Source: Halovivax limisalsi (lineage in GTDB: Archaea > Halobacteriota > Halobacteria > Halobacteriales > Natrialbaceae). Taken from it: 64,000 nucleotides of DNA. This document shows positions 55,410 to 63,856 of this stretch, one piece after another. The position numbers and the translations under genes were made by a program. The notes under the pieces were generated by a model. It worked only from the letters and a program-made list of their open reading frames with translations. It ran no database searches and had not been told where the DNA came from. The first letter of the stretch is position 1. Each line of letters opens with the position of its first letter. Location of the stretch: assembly GCF_023093535.1 (NCBI RefSeq), contig NZ_CP095757.1, forward strand, positions 3,410,001 through 3,474,000, in the 5' to 3' direction.

Positions 55410-57152
55410 TCAGCCGCCGAGTGCGGCGAACGCGAACACGAGCGCGAGGTAGGCGACGACGATGACGATCGCGGTGACGGGAATCAGCGAGAGGAACGCG
55501 TACCTCCCGTTTCCGGGGGCAGCCTCCCCGCGTTCGGCGTCGACCGCGCCGGACTCGATGGCGGCGGCCGTCGGCATCACCTCGGGGAGTCCCTTGCGCC
55601 GCGCGTCGATCTTGTTGAGCGCGAGGACCGCGAGGGCCGTCAGGACGAACGCGAGCGGCAGCGCGACGATCGGGCTCTGGAGGCCCAGGCCGTACAGGAC
55701 GAGGACGATCACGGTGACGCCGGCGGCCGTCGCGGCGAAGGGGATCTGGGTGTTGACGTGGTCGATGTGGTCGGAGCCGGCGAAGATCGACGACATCACC
55801 GTGGTGTCGCTGATCGGCGAGCTGTGGTCGCCCCAGATGGCGCCGCCGAACAGCATCGCGATCACGACCGGGAGCACCGACGGGCCGACGAGTTCGAGGC
55901 CCAGCGGGATCGCCAGCGGCGTCAGGATGGACATCGTTCCCCAGGAGGTTCCCGTGGTGAAGGCGACGAACATCGCCGCGACGAAGACGATCAGCGGGAG
56001 GAAGCTCCCGGGCACGCCGCTGCCGACCATCACGTTCACGATGAAATCGGCCGTGCCGACGTTCTCGGCGGCGACGCCGATGGCCCACGCCAGGACGATG
56101 ATCGCCAGCGCGATCACCATCGTCTTGAACCCGTCGAGGATCGTCTCGCCGGCTTCCTCTAAGTCCATCGTCCGGTAGGCGAGCGAGCCGACGAACCCGG
56201 CGAGCATGAACGCGAACGCGCCGTGGAGCAACCCGAGCGCCACGTCGGTCTCCTGGAAGGCGGTCGCGATATCGACGCCGGGCTGGTGGCCACCGCCGAG
56301 GTACCACATCGAGACGAGGCCGACGACGAGCAGGACGAGGATCGGTCCGAAGAAGTTGACCAGTTTCGGGTTCTTCTCGCTCGGTTCGCCGACGTCGGTC
56401 GAGACGTCCGACAGCGGCGTCGCGTCCTCGCGGATCGTCCGGCCCGTCGAGCGGGCGCGCCACTCGGCGTCCAGCATCGGGCCGAAGAAGCGCTGGGTGA
56501 TCGCGACGTACCCCACCATGAAGAAGGCCATGAAGCAGTAGATGTTCCACGGGATCGACTGCAGGAACAGGCCGAACGCGGTGACGCCGAGTTCGTCCGT
56601 CGTGACCTCGGTCGCCTCGAACCCGACGATGATCATCGACACCTGGAACCCGATCCAGTTCGAAACGGGTCCGAACGTGGTGACCGGCGACGTCGTCGAG
56701 TCGAGGGCGTAGGCGTGCATCTCCCGCGAGGAGCGATTCTCCTGGGAGAGCTCCCGCGTCGCGTTGCCCGTCACGACGGTGCTCGTGTAGGAGTCGAAGA
56801 AGATGAAGACGCCGATCAGCCAGGTGAGGATCTGCGAGTCGCGGGCCGTGTTCACGCGGTCGCCGATCGCGCGCTCCAGCGCCAGGATGCCGCCCGACCG
56901 GTAGATGAACGCGGCGCCGGCGCCCATGAACAGGATCAGAATGATGAACTTGGTGTTGAAGGGCGACCGGACGACCTCGACCAGCCAGTCCATCGTCAGC
57001 GCCGAGGCCGCGATCGGGTTCCAGCCCGCGACGAGCAACGCCCCGACCCAGACGCCGGCGAACAGCGACACCAGCACCTGTCGTGTCGTCATCGCCAGCA
57101 CGATCGCCAGCAGCGGCGGCGCCAGGGCGAGGATGCCGAAATGGTCGGTCAT
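55410..57152 (-). CDS. Na+/H+ antiporter, NhaC family
   Basis: A 580-residue transporter with about 13 membrane segments. Landmarks are GVWVGALLVAGWNP near residue 35, FDSYTSTVVTGN near 118 and IIVGFEATEVTTDELG near 175, with FTTGTSWGTMSILTPLAIPL near 405 and LFGGAIWGDHSSPISDTTVM near 440. The last two are the conserved ion-binding repeats of the NhaC/ion-transporter superfamily. The C-terminus is a soluble tail followed by one more span. Role: sodium export or amino-acid/Na+ exchange by family. It stands alone. Confidence 0.9.
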   Translation of the reverse strand: MTDHFGILALAPPLLAIVLAMTTRQVLVSLFAGVWVGALLVAGWNPIAASALTMDWLVEVVRSPFNTKFIILILFMGAGAAFIYRSGGILALERAIGDRVNTARDSQILTWLIGVFIFFDSYTSTVVTGNATRELSQENRSSREMHAYALDSTTSPVTTFGPVSNWIGFQVSMIIVGFEATEVTTDELGVTAFGLFLQSIPWNIYCFMAFFMVGYVAITQRFFGPMLDAEWRARSTGRTIREDATPLSDVSTDVGEPSEKNPKLVNFFGPILVLLVVGLVSMWYLGGGHQPGVDIATAFQETDVALGLLHGAFAFMLAGFVGSLAYRTMDLEEAGETILDGFKTMVIALAIIVLAWAIGVAAENVGTADFIVNVMVGSGVPGSFLPLIVFVAAMFVAFTTGTSWGTMSILTPLAIPLGLELVGPSVLPVVIAMLFGGAIWGDHSSPISDTTVMSSIFAGSDHIDHVNTQIPFAATAAGVTVIVLVLYGLGLQSPIVALPLAFVLTALAVLALNKIDARRKGLPEVMPTAAAIESGAVDAERGEAAPGNGRYAFLSLIPVTAIVIVVAYLALVFAFAALGG

Positions 57153-57507
57153 ACGTCACCTCGCAGGGAGGACGTGAAAAGTAAGGGGCCGCTACGGGGC
57201 GTGGGTGGAGGCGTCGCACAGGACGTGGCTCTCGGATTGGAGACCGGTGACGGCGAGCCGACCACCGGTCCGTCCCCCCGCTGCAGTACTGGTGACAGCG
57301 CCGTGTCGGGGAGACAGTGCGAATGGCGACGTAGCGACCGCGATCCGAGATGGGAAGTCGCTCAACACAGGCCGGGGACAGACCGGAACCAAGGAGCGCC
57401 CAAGCGGCTGTCAGGAGGATGCCGGGAGCGACCGGGTGTTACGAATATTCTCACACTAAATACGGATGGCAAAATGCTATATAGCGACCGGTGTGCTAGA
57501 TGGTCGC
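57153..57507. other. Divergent intergenic region with UPF0058 promoter
   Basis: No gene is supported in these 355 bases. GCTATATAGC at about 57477-57486 lies 25 bases before the UPF0058 ATG and is a likely TATA box. The first part, next to NhaC, carries its promoter but no clear motif. Confidence 0.45.
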
Positions 57508-57744
57508 ATGAAAACCCAGGAGCTCATCCACCTTCACGCGCTACTGGTCGAATTACGTACGTACGTGGAAGCGGAAGAAAGCGCTCCGTCCGGCGCGTTC
57601 GCGTCCTACGATGCACAACCGGTTCGCCCGTCCCACATCCATCGCCAGAAAGAGGCCCACAAGAACGCAGTCGACCTGCTACTGGACGGCTTCGAACGGG
57701 TCGTTCAATCGAACCCGCCGCCGAACTACGCACTGGTCGCCTGA
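57508..57744 (+). CDS. UPF0058 family protein
   Basis: A 78-residue protein, MKTQELIHLHALLVELRTYV..., the exact start pattern of the archaeal UPF0058 family. Conserved His residues (LIHLHAL near 7-9, SHIHRQKEAHKNAV near 50) suggest a metal site. Archaea often have several paralogues; their function is unknown. The TATA box 25 bases before the ATG implies leaderless expression. Confidence 0.88.
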   Translation: MKTQELIHLHALLVELRTYVEAEESAPSGAFASYDAQPVRPSHIHRQKEAHKNAVDLLLDGFERVVQSNPPPNYALVA

Positions 57745-58000
57745 ATGCGCTCGGTTTCGTATTTTCTGCTGGTGACGGAGGGGCCGGCCCCGGAGACTCG
57801 AGCGCCGGTGTGAGCGACACCTCGAGCGCGGCCTCCGGGTGGGCGACGTTATCCGCCGGACGCTACGACCGAATAACTCGAACCGGCGAGGATTCGTCTC
57901 GAAGCGGGACGATTTCGTATCGGACGGATCGTCGATGAGTAATCCGGACAGCAGCTCGTGGGGTTCGCGCAGTCCCTCACGGTCACACGCGGTCGTCGGA

Positions 58001-58600
58001 CTATATCCCGAGCCACTCGTCGTTTCGGACCTGGTAGCCGTTCGCCCGGCAGAACCTCGCCGCCTCTCGACGTACCGCCCGGGACGTCGGGAGCGTCGCG
58101 GTGTCGCGGATTCGCTCGACGATCCAGTCGCTGACGGCCTGGATCCCGTCATCGTCGTCAATGGGATCGATCGCTTCGAGTTCCTCGAAGGTCTTCTCGT
58201 ACGCTTTGCGCTGCGCCCAGCCGAAATCCGTGTTCCGAAGCGTCGTGCTGGCTTCCACGACCCGCGTCATGGCCTCGGCGACCGTCGGGCGCTGTACCTG
58301 GACCCGGACGGCAGCCGGAGCGTCGAACGTCTCCGCGTCCGTCTCCGGGACCAGATCCGCGATCCTGTGGCGTCCCCGGACCGATTCGATCTCGCGATCG
58401 CCGATCGCCGCGACGACCTCGGTCCCCGTCGCCGGAAACGTGATCGCGTCGAGTTCCGCCTCGAAATCGGCGAGGGTCGTCGCTTCCACCGGCGGTTCTC
58501 GTTCGTCCCCGCGCTCCAGTTCCGTGGCGAGCTCGCGCTCTCGCTGGCGTCGGTCGGCGTCGTGGGCCTGCTTGTCTCGGCCGCGCTTATCGTCTGCCAT
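58001..58600 (-). CDS. DUF5789-like haloarchaeal protein
   Basis: A 199-residue acidic soluble protein. The start MADDKRGRDKQAHDADRRQR is a charged helix, followed by TFPATGTEVVAAIGDREIES and HRIADLVPETDAETF, which I associate with DUF5789. The C-terminal half is helical (WAQRKAYEKTFEELEAIDP, IQAVSDWIVERIRDTATLP) and ends with CRANGYQVRND. There is no catalytic motif. The ATG at 58600 is chosen; a longer start would add a non-acidic extension. Confidence 0.65.
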   Translation of the reverse strand: MADDKRGRDKQAHDADRRQRERELATELERGDEREPPVEATTLADFEAELDAITFPATGTEVVAAIGDREIESVRGRHRIADLVPETDAETFDAPAAVRVQVQRPTVAEAMTRVVEASTTLRNTDFGWAQRKAYEKTFEELEAIDPIDDDDGIQAVSDWIVERIRDTATLPTSRAVRREAARFCRANGYQVRNDEWLGI

Positions 58601-58923
58601 CCCGCAATGGTGGCCCTCCAGTCGGATAGCTCTGTGGTCGACCGCAGCGACGCCCACCCGCGTCCGCCAGCCGGTGACGTCGAGCGTGACGGTCGTCGCC
58701 CGACGGGTCACCGAGTTCAGTTACCCCCAGGAAGGCCGGCCGGGTTCGAGTGGTGCTGAAAGCCGCTGAATCGGTCGCGTATTCTCCCCAGACGGTTAGT
58801 AGTACGGCTCCTCTCCAGAGCTCGCAGCGGGCGGAGCGCGATCGGGGACTCGACCGAAGTCGACGTGATCGGCCAGTACAGGCCGTCGGAAGCGTCGGTT
58901 CGACACCTCGTAGCTATCGATGC
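58601..58923. other. Gene-less stretch
   Basis: These 323 bases separate two leftward genes. I see no coding sequence or repeat. A possible promoter of the DUF5789-like gene lies in the left half, without a strong TATA box. Confidence 0.35.
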
Positions 58924-59742
58924 TCACCCCTCGAACGGCAGATCGCCGAGGAAATCGTCGCTCTGATAATCGAGATGATCTATTCGTGACCCGAGCAGTT
59001 CGCGAGTAAGGACCACCAGGGGGTTGGTTTTCCCCTCACCGATCATCGCGATTTCCGTTTTCGTCCCACCCAGTCCTTCGTCCCAGAGACCGACGACGAC
59101 AGTTTCTCGATCGGCCATGATCAGGCGGCTCATCTCGGGGTAGCTCGACCGTTCGTACGTCCAGTCGAGCTGAGGGTCCCACACCGTCGCCTTTGGAAGG
59201 TGATTCCGAAAGAAATCCCGAGCCGATCGGCTCTTCGTCCCGGCGTGCAGCTCGACGCCCCGTTCTAGTGCTCGCTCTGCGTACGGGAGACACTCCTCGT
59301 CGAGCAGTTCGCCCGACGCGTATATCAAAAAGAGCTCGTCCTCGGCCCGGTCGGCTAACTCCCGGGAGAACGTGTATACGGCTTCTCGCCCCTCCAGTTG
59401 GCCGACGACCCGATCGGATTGCCCCCTCGATACAAACTGTGAGAGTACTTCGCCGAGCGTTTCGACGTCCATCCACTCGGCGTCGATCGCCGAGCCGTCC
59501 GCCACGGTGGCGACGCCCGTTTCCGATTCGTACTCGATCAATCCGGCCTGCTCGAGTCGAGGAAGGTAGTTGTGGTGGAGAGAAACGGGCGTCCGATCGG
59601 GGTCTCCCCCCTCCTCGGCAACGATTCGTTCGGCGATCTCGGTCACGGGGAGGCCGCCAGAGGCGTCGTCCAGAGTGCTCAAGACCGCCCGAGCGGTGCT
59701 ATCTGACAGCAGGCGAACGAGGGGCTCGTCACGCGATACCAT
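58924..59742 (-). CDS. Winged-helix regulator with TrmB-like sensor domain
   Basis: A 272-residue protein. Residues 5-85 are a winged helix (LVRLLSDSTARAVLSTLDD, VTEIAERIVAE, SLHHNYLPRLEQAGLIEYES) of the DUF7344/ArsR-like haloarchaeal kind. Residues 105-260 resemble the phospholipase-D-like effector domain of TrmB-type regulators (AVYTFSRELADRAEDELFLI, LERGVELHAGTKS, MSRLIMADRETVVVGLWDEG). It probably senses a small molecule or membrane state and regulates transcription. Targets are not visible. Confidence 0.75.
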   Translation of the reverse strand: MVSRDEPLVRLLSDSTARAVLSTLDDASGGLPVTEIAERIVAEEGGDPDRTPVSLHHNYLPRLEQAGLIEYESETGVATVADGSAIDAEWMDVETLGEVLSQFVSRGQSDRVVGQLEGREAVYTFSRELADRAEDELFLIYASGELLDEECLPYAERALERGVELHAGTKSRSARDFFRNHLPKATVWDPQLDWTYERSSYPEMSRLIMADRETVVVGLWDEGLGGTKTEIAMIGEGKTNPLVVLTRELLGSRIDHLDYQSDDFLGDLPFEG

Positions 59743-60128
59743 GAGTTACGTATTCTTGTCAGGCTCATAAATCGAAGGCCGCAATTCTCGGATGCCGTCG
59801 ATGGATACTAGTTCAGCGGGGATAGATCACAGTTCGTCATTTCACGAACAATACGTCCGCCTCGTACGCAGTCGGTTCGGCCCATCCACGTTCGAAGTGC
59901 CGGCACGGAATCGATCGGTTCAGTGGACGAACGTGGCGGGTGCTGCCGGACGTTCGACGGAGCAGCCAACCGCCCAGCACGGGGTACCAGGTTGCCGGAG
60001 GGAAATCTCGGCGCGTGGTTCGGATCGAAACGTAACCGCAGAGGGGGTCCGGTGATCGGCGGGACGCCCACGATCAGTAGCGCGTGAAAGGCCGACCTAT
60101 TTACCGCCGCCGGACGTGAACAATTCCC
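59743..60128. other. Gene-less stretch
   Basis: These 386 bases lie between divergent genes. GATTTATGA on the reverse strand near 59770 and CTATTTACC near 60098 are candidate promoters of the leftward regulator and the rightward zinc-finger gene. No gene seen. Confidence 0.4.
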
Positions 60129-60236
60129 ATGTCTGGGAATCACGAGTGCCCGATCTGCGGCGACACGTTCGACTCGAAAGCGGACCTCGAAGAACACTCT
60201 CTAGAGGAGCATCGCCAGGAACTCCATCTCGAGTAG
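60129..60236 (+). CDS. C2H2 zinc-finger miniprotein (35 aa)
   Basis: Read directly: MSGNHECPICGDTFDSKADL, then EEHSLEEHRQELHLE and stop. CPIC followed by the two His (EEHSLEEH) gives the C-x2-C-x12-H-x4-H pattern of a classical C2H2 finger. It is shorter than the usual detection limit. Such single-finger proteins are common and mostly uncharacterised in haloarchaea. It starts 30 bases after a TATA-like CTATTTACC, so expression is probably leaderless. Confidence 0.75.
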   Translation: MSGNHECPICGDTFDSKADLEEHSLEEHRQELHLE

Positions 60237-60378
60237 GTCGTCCGCTTCGTCGGCCGTCGCCTCTCGGTGGCCCGTTGCGCTCACGCACACCGTTTCTCGA
60301 CGTCGAACGCGTCCGATATCGTCCAGTTCAGGTGGAGCGCGTAGCGAACGTACCCCCTGTGAGATCCCCGGCCGATCG

Positions 60379-60774
60379 TTAGTCCTCGTCATCCCGGATA
60401 ACCATCACCTTGACCCGATTGACGCCGTCAAAGTCGCGGAGTCGGTAGGTGAGGGTACGAACCTGATCGGCCGGTCCGCGGCAAAACAGCGATTCGAGGC
60501 ACCACTCCCCTTGGTGGGTGTGACTCGTGTTGAGGATCACGTCTTGATACTCGTGTTGGACCGCGTGAAGCTCCTGAATCACCTCGTGGTGGCGATAATC
60601 GAACGCGACGAGCGCGACGATCTCCCCGCTTGTCGCTTCGAGGCGGGAGTGAGACTCGATGTACTCCAGCATCGCTTCTCGGACCGCTCGCGATCTGTTT
60701 TCGATATCCTGCTCTTGCCAGACCCGGTCGAACTCGTCGACGACTTCGTCTGGAATATTGAAACTCGTTCGCAT
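60379..60774 (-). CDS. nikR: NikR-family nickel-responsive regulator
   Basis: A 131-residue protein. MRTSFNIPDEVVDEFDRVWQ starts the ribbon-helix-helix domain. The C-terminal ACT-like domain has ATSGEIVALVAFDYRHHEVI, then ILNTSHTHQGEWCLESLFCRG, which carries the His-x-His and Cys ligands of NikR; here Cys is one residue closer to the second His than in the E. coli protein. NikR represses nickel uptake when nickel is plentiful. A nickel/cobalt transporter gene is divergent, 103 bases away. An ATG three codons earlier is an alternative start. Confidence 0.85.
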   Translation of the reverse strand: MRTSFNIPDEVVDEFDRVWQEQDIENRSRAVREAMLEYIESHSRLEATSGEIVALVAFDYRHHEVIQELHAVQHEYQDVILNTSHTHQGEWCLESLFCRGPADQVRTLTYRLRDFDGVNRVKVMVIRDDED

Positions 60775-60810
60775 AGCACCCATCTCGTCGTGAGTCTACA
60801 AGAGGCTCTC

Positions 60811-60843
60811 GTATGACGACTCCCCCATTCCGGTATTAACAAC
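60811..60843. promoter_or_regulatory. Candidate NikR operator between nikR and transporter
   Basis: GTATGAC at 60811 and GTATTAAC at 60833 form an imperfect direct repeat 22 bases apart, two helical turns. The first half matches the GTATGA half-site of the E. coli NikR operator, but the inverted partner TCATAC is missing. The placement in the divergent promoter supports a regulatory role; identity is uncertain. Confidence 0.35.
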
Positions 60844-60877
60844 CGTTATCCACGCCGATAGCAGATTCTCGATCAGC

Positions 60878-61711
60878 ATGTTACACGGCGAACCGCTCGG
60901 GCTGTTCATCGGAGCGATCGCTCTCGGTGCCGTTCATGGCGTCGAACCGGGTCACGGGTGGCCCATCGCCGCCTCGTACGCGCTCGACCGGACGAACAAG
61001 TGGGTGTATGGGTTCGCGGCGAGTCTCATCATCGGCGTCGGTCACCTTATCAGCAGTATCGCGATGGTGGGAGTGTTCTTCTACGCGAAGGACTACTTTA
61101 ACCTCACGCAGGTCAACGAGCCGATAGCGATAGTCGGTGGCATCGAGATTGGCGGGCCAGTCAGTCTCGTTGCTGGTGTCCTCCTCATCGCGCTCGGGAT
61201 CCGTGAATACGTCCACGGGCATTCCCACGGCAGTCACGACGATGCCGGCCACTCCGACCAGCTCAACCACGACCACCAACACGATCCGGACGGGCATTCA
61301 AGCCAGTCTCACGAGCGAGGCCACGCACACGACCACACCGACGACGGACTGGTCACCCGACTGAAGGGGTTCGTTCCCTTCGTCGATGGGGGCTCGCATT
61401 CGCACGATGACCCCGAAGAGACTGCCGACCGCGGACTCCTCGGAATCGCGTGGTTCGCGTTCGTGCTCGGGTTCGCCCACGAAGAGGAGTTCGAGATAAT
61501 CGCGCTCTGCGCCGGGTCCACCCACTGCCTCGAACTGATGGGTGCGTACGCCCTCACCGTCATCGTGGGTATCGTCGGACTGACGATGTTGTTGATTGCC
61601 GGGTACCAGCACTCCGAGGCGAAAGTCGAGCGGTACACGCCGTACCTCCCGGCGTTTTCCGCTGCCGTCCTCAGCATCATGGGACTCGGGTTCATAATCG
61701 GAGTGTTCTGA
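60878..61711 (+). CDS. Nickel/cobalt transporter, NicO/RcnA-like
   Basis: A 277-residue membrane protein. GAVHGVEPGHGWPIAASYAL near residue 18 is the family motif (H-x3-P-GH) in the first span. About six spans follow. The cytosolic loop of residues 115-175 is extremely His/Asp-rich (HGHSHGSHDDAGHSDQ and following), the metal-sensing or binding loop of RcnA-type exporters and some importers. LGFAHEEEFEIIALCAG near 205 is the second conserved motif. Beside nikR it may import nickel or remove excess; direction cannot be decided from sequence. Confidence 0.85.
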   Translation: MLHGEPLGLFIGAIALGAVHGVEPGHGWPIAASYALDRTNKWVYGFAASLIIGVGHLISSIAMVGVFFYAKDYFNLTQVNEPIAIVGGIEIGGPVSLVAGVLLIALGIREYVHGHSHGSHDDAGHSDQLNHDHQHDPDGHSSQSHERGHAHDHTDDGLVTRLKGFVPFVDGGSHSHDDPEETADRGLLGIAWFAFVLGFAHEEEFEIIALCAGSTHCLELMGAYALTVIVGIVGLTMLLIAGYQHSEAKVERYTPYLPAFSAAVLSIMGLGFIIGVF

Positions 61712-62155
61712 CGTCCCGGCCAACCCGCAGATCTACTGAACGGCGCCTCCAGTGGCTTCGGGATGAACCAACCGGTGGCCGAGTGCCACCGTTTCGTAAC
61801 CCGATCCTGGCGGTCCCGACGAACGGGGGAAAGATCAATCCTACCTCCCGGCCCCAGTTCGCGAGTTCGAAACCGGGTGGGTGATGTGACACCGCGCTCC
61901 GGCAGCAGCATCCGGGCCAGTCCGAGGGGCTATTCGATCAGGTTCGGAACTTCGCCGATGCCGGTGGAACGCAGACCCGTCAGAGGCGCGATGACGCGCA
62001 CCTCCCGAATCACGAACGTAATGGAATTCGTTGCTGCGGACGGAGTCAGTGATACAAGTCGGTAAAGAAAACCGGCTGTTTACAGCAGTAACATCCGCTA
62101 TTCTGCCATCTCAGGTTCACGAGATGAAACCCCAATACAGGGACAAAATCGCCGA
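61712..62155. other. Gene-less stretch
   Basis: These 444 bases follow the transporter gene and lead into the duplicated segment. Frames here have no recognisable domain. No repeats other than the segment at its right edge. Confidence 0.4.
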
Positions 62156-62698
62156 CCGATCCTCAACTACCGACAGAGTTCCGCGTCCTGTCCGGTCGTT
62201 CACCCCCTGTCCACATGTTCCCGTTGCCGGGTCACTCCAGCCTCCCAGGTGCGGCCACGCAATCCGCACAGATTCGCTTCTCCGACCCCGCGTACCGAGC
62301 CGCCAACTGCCCCCGATGCTCCGCCCGGAGCCGCACCCGGTGTTCGTCCGTCGATCCGATTCCGCAGCGCTCGCAGACCACCGCCGACTCGGACTGCTCA
62401 CTGGAATGCCTGACCACCGTCAGTTCACCGACGACGGTCTCGGTGGAGCCGAGGGCTCGCCGTCCAGTTCGAAAATCAAGCCTGAATTCGTCGACAGCTG
62501 CTGACCGTACGACCGGCGTGCGAGACCGTGTTGTCTCGGTAGTGTGTTCGCAACCGTGGCAACCAAATCGCTCCGCGGCGTGCAAGCCACGTCTCGGGTG
62601 CCGGTTCCACCCGGGACAATTGCTGCGCCCGTCCCCGCGCGGTCGGTGGGGTTCGTGGCTTCCATTCCGGTGGCAAACGCCAAATATTATATAACTAC
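62156..62698. repeat. 543-bp duplicated segment, copy 2
   Basis: This matches 52158-52700 with roughly four in five bases the same over the parts I compared by eye, and the same total length. It keeps the MEAT start (62665), the AATATTATATAAC box and the zinc-finger reading frame, but that frame is interrupted. Copies have diverged, so the duplication is old or the pieces arrived separately. Confidence 0.8.
62165..62417 (-). pseudogene. Zinc-finger gene copy with in-frame stop
   Basis: From GTG 62417: VVRHSSEQSESAVVCERCGI, then LRAEHRGQLAARYAGSEKR and ICADCVAAPGRLE, followed by TGA at 62232. Beyond the stop, in the same frame, comes GERPDRTRNSVGS, which matches the intact copy's end (GERPDSVRNSVGS). 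So this copy has lost its last 25 residues to one stop codon, with one codon missing nearby. The zinc-binding part (61 residues) could still fold. Confidence 0.6.
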
Positions 62699-63033
62699 CG
62701 ATGCGTGTGAACGGATGGGCAGGCCAACCCACTACGGACCCCCGCTATGCCCGTCGTCGGCGAACACGCCCTCCGAGGGACGGTCGTGATAGCGCCGGCC
62801 GTTTCCGAGCGACCGCCGCGAGACGGTCGACCGGGCGGATGGTCGGCCGTCGAAGCGGGATCAACGGACTCGCCGGGTTCGACGCCATCGAGGCCAGGGA
62901 ACGGACAGTTGACGGGCCGTCGAACGACGGATCGCCAGCCCGTCGCCGGGCCCGACGGAGGTCCCCGTTCGCAGGCACTCGCCAAGCTGGGGCTCGTCCC
63001 CACGACTAAGTACGAACGGTTCGATGGGTCTGT
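62699..63033. other. Gene-less stretch
   Basis: These 335 bases between the duplicated segment and the VOC gene carry no supported gene. A promoter for the VOC gene is expected close to 63005; GACTAAGTACG there is the only candidate tract. Confidence 0.35.
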
Positions 63034-63429
63034 ATGGAGACCAGAGCGATCGATTTCGTCCGGTACACCGTCAGCGACTTCGGGACTGCGCTGCCGTTCT
63101 ATCGCGACGCACTCGGACTGGAACTGGAACGACACGTCGAGGAGTACGGCTGGGCGGAGTTCGCCCTCCCGCCCACGACGCTCGCGCTGGACGAAACGGA
63201 CGACGCCGAACGGACCGAGCCGACCGACCGTGGCGGCGCCGTCGCCCTCGCCGTCGACGACGTCGAGCGAGCGGTCGAGGAACTCCGCGCGGACGGCACG
63301 ACGGTCCTGCAGGACCCCTTCGAGACCGACGTCTGCGACATCGCGACGGTCGCCGATCCCGACGGGAACCCGATCGTGCTCCACCGCCGTCACGACGGGA
63401 CGGCAGGCCGCACGGACCCGCTGCCGTAG
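63034..63429 (+). CDS. VOC (glyoxalase/bleomycin-resistance) family protein
   Basis: A 131-residue protein with two beta-alpha-beta-beta-beta units: IDFVRYTVSDFGTALPFYRD, LGLELERHVEEYGWAEFAL, then VALAVDDVERAVEELRADG and VADPDGNPIVLHRR. The metal-binding Glu is in the GNPIVLH-type end and in WAEF. Members act as isomerases, dioxygenases or binding proteins; no specific role can be assigned. An acidic insert (DETDDAERTEPTD) is a halophilic trait. Confidence 0.85.
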   Translation: METRAIDFVRYTVSDFGTALPFYRDALGLELERHVEEYGWAEFALPPTTLALDETDDAERTEPTDRGGAVALAVDDVERAVEELRADGTTVLQDPFETDVCDIATVADPDGNPIVLHRRHDGTAGRTDPLP

Positions 63430-63490
63430 TCCCCACTGACGCGCGGCCGGCCACCACCGGGCTTATCCGTCGACCGCCGAACGCACGCCT

Positions 63491-63817
63491 ATGGCCGAGG
63501 AGTTCGACAAACTCGTCCGCGACGAGGTTCCGACGATCATCGAGGCGAACGGCGAGACGCCGGTCACGCACGTCGCCGACGACGAGGCGTACCGCCGACG
63601 CCTCGCCGAGAAGCTGCAGGAGGAGGTCGACGAGTACGTCGAGAGCCGGGCGATCGACGAACTGGCGGACGTGCTGGAGGTCGTCCACGCGATCCGGGCC
63701 GATCGAGGAGTTTCGGCCGACGAACTGGAGGAGATTCGCGAGGAGAAAGCCGTCGATCGCGGGCGATTCGCCGAGCGGATCGTCCTGGAACGCGTCGAAC
63801 CCGGCGACCCCGCGTGA
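63491..63817 (+). CDS. MazG-like nucleotide pyrophosphohydrolase
   Basis: A 108-residue protein. EFDKLVRDEVPTIIEANGET is the start seen in small MazG-like/phosphoribosyl-ATP-pyrophosphatase-related proteins. KLQEEVDEYVES and IDELADVLEVVHAI supply the E-x2-E...E-x2-D metal ligands of the all-alpha NTP-pyrophosphatase fold. Probably a house-cleaning enzyme; the substrate is unknown. The ATG at 63491 fits homologues. Confidence 0.82.
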   Translation: MAEEFDKLVRDEVPTIIEANGETPVTHVADDEAYRRRLAEKLQEEVDEYVESRAIDELADVLEVVHAIRADRGVSADELEEIREEKAVDRGRFAERIVLERVEPGDPA

Positions 63818-63856
63818 CCGGGCCCGTCGAGGCCGCAGATTGCCGCTCGCCTCCGG

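Noticed and set aside
60811-60843. Canonical bacterial NikR palindrome
   Set aside because: Only one GTATGA half-site is present; the inverted half at the right spacing is missing, so only a weak direct repeat is reported.
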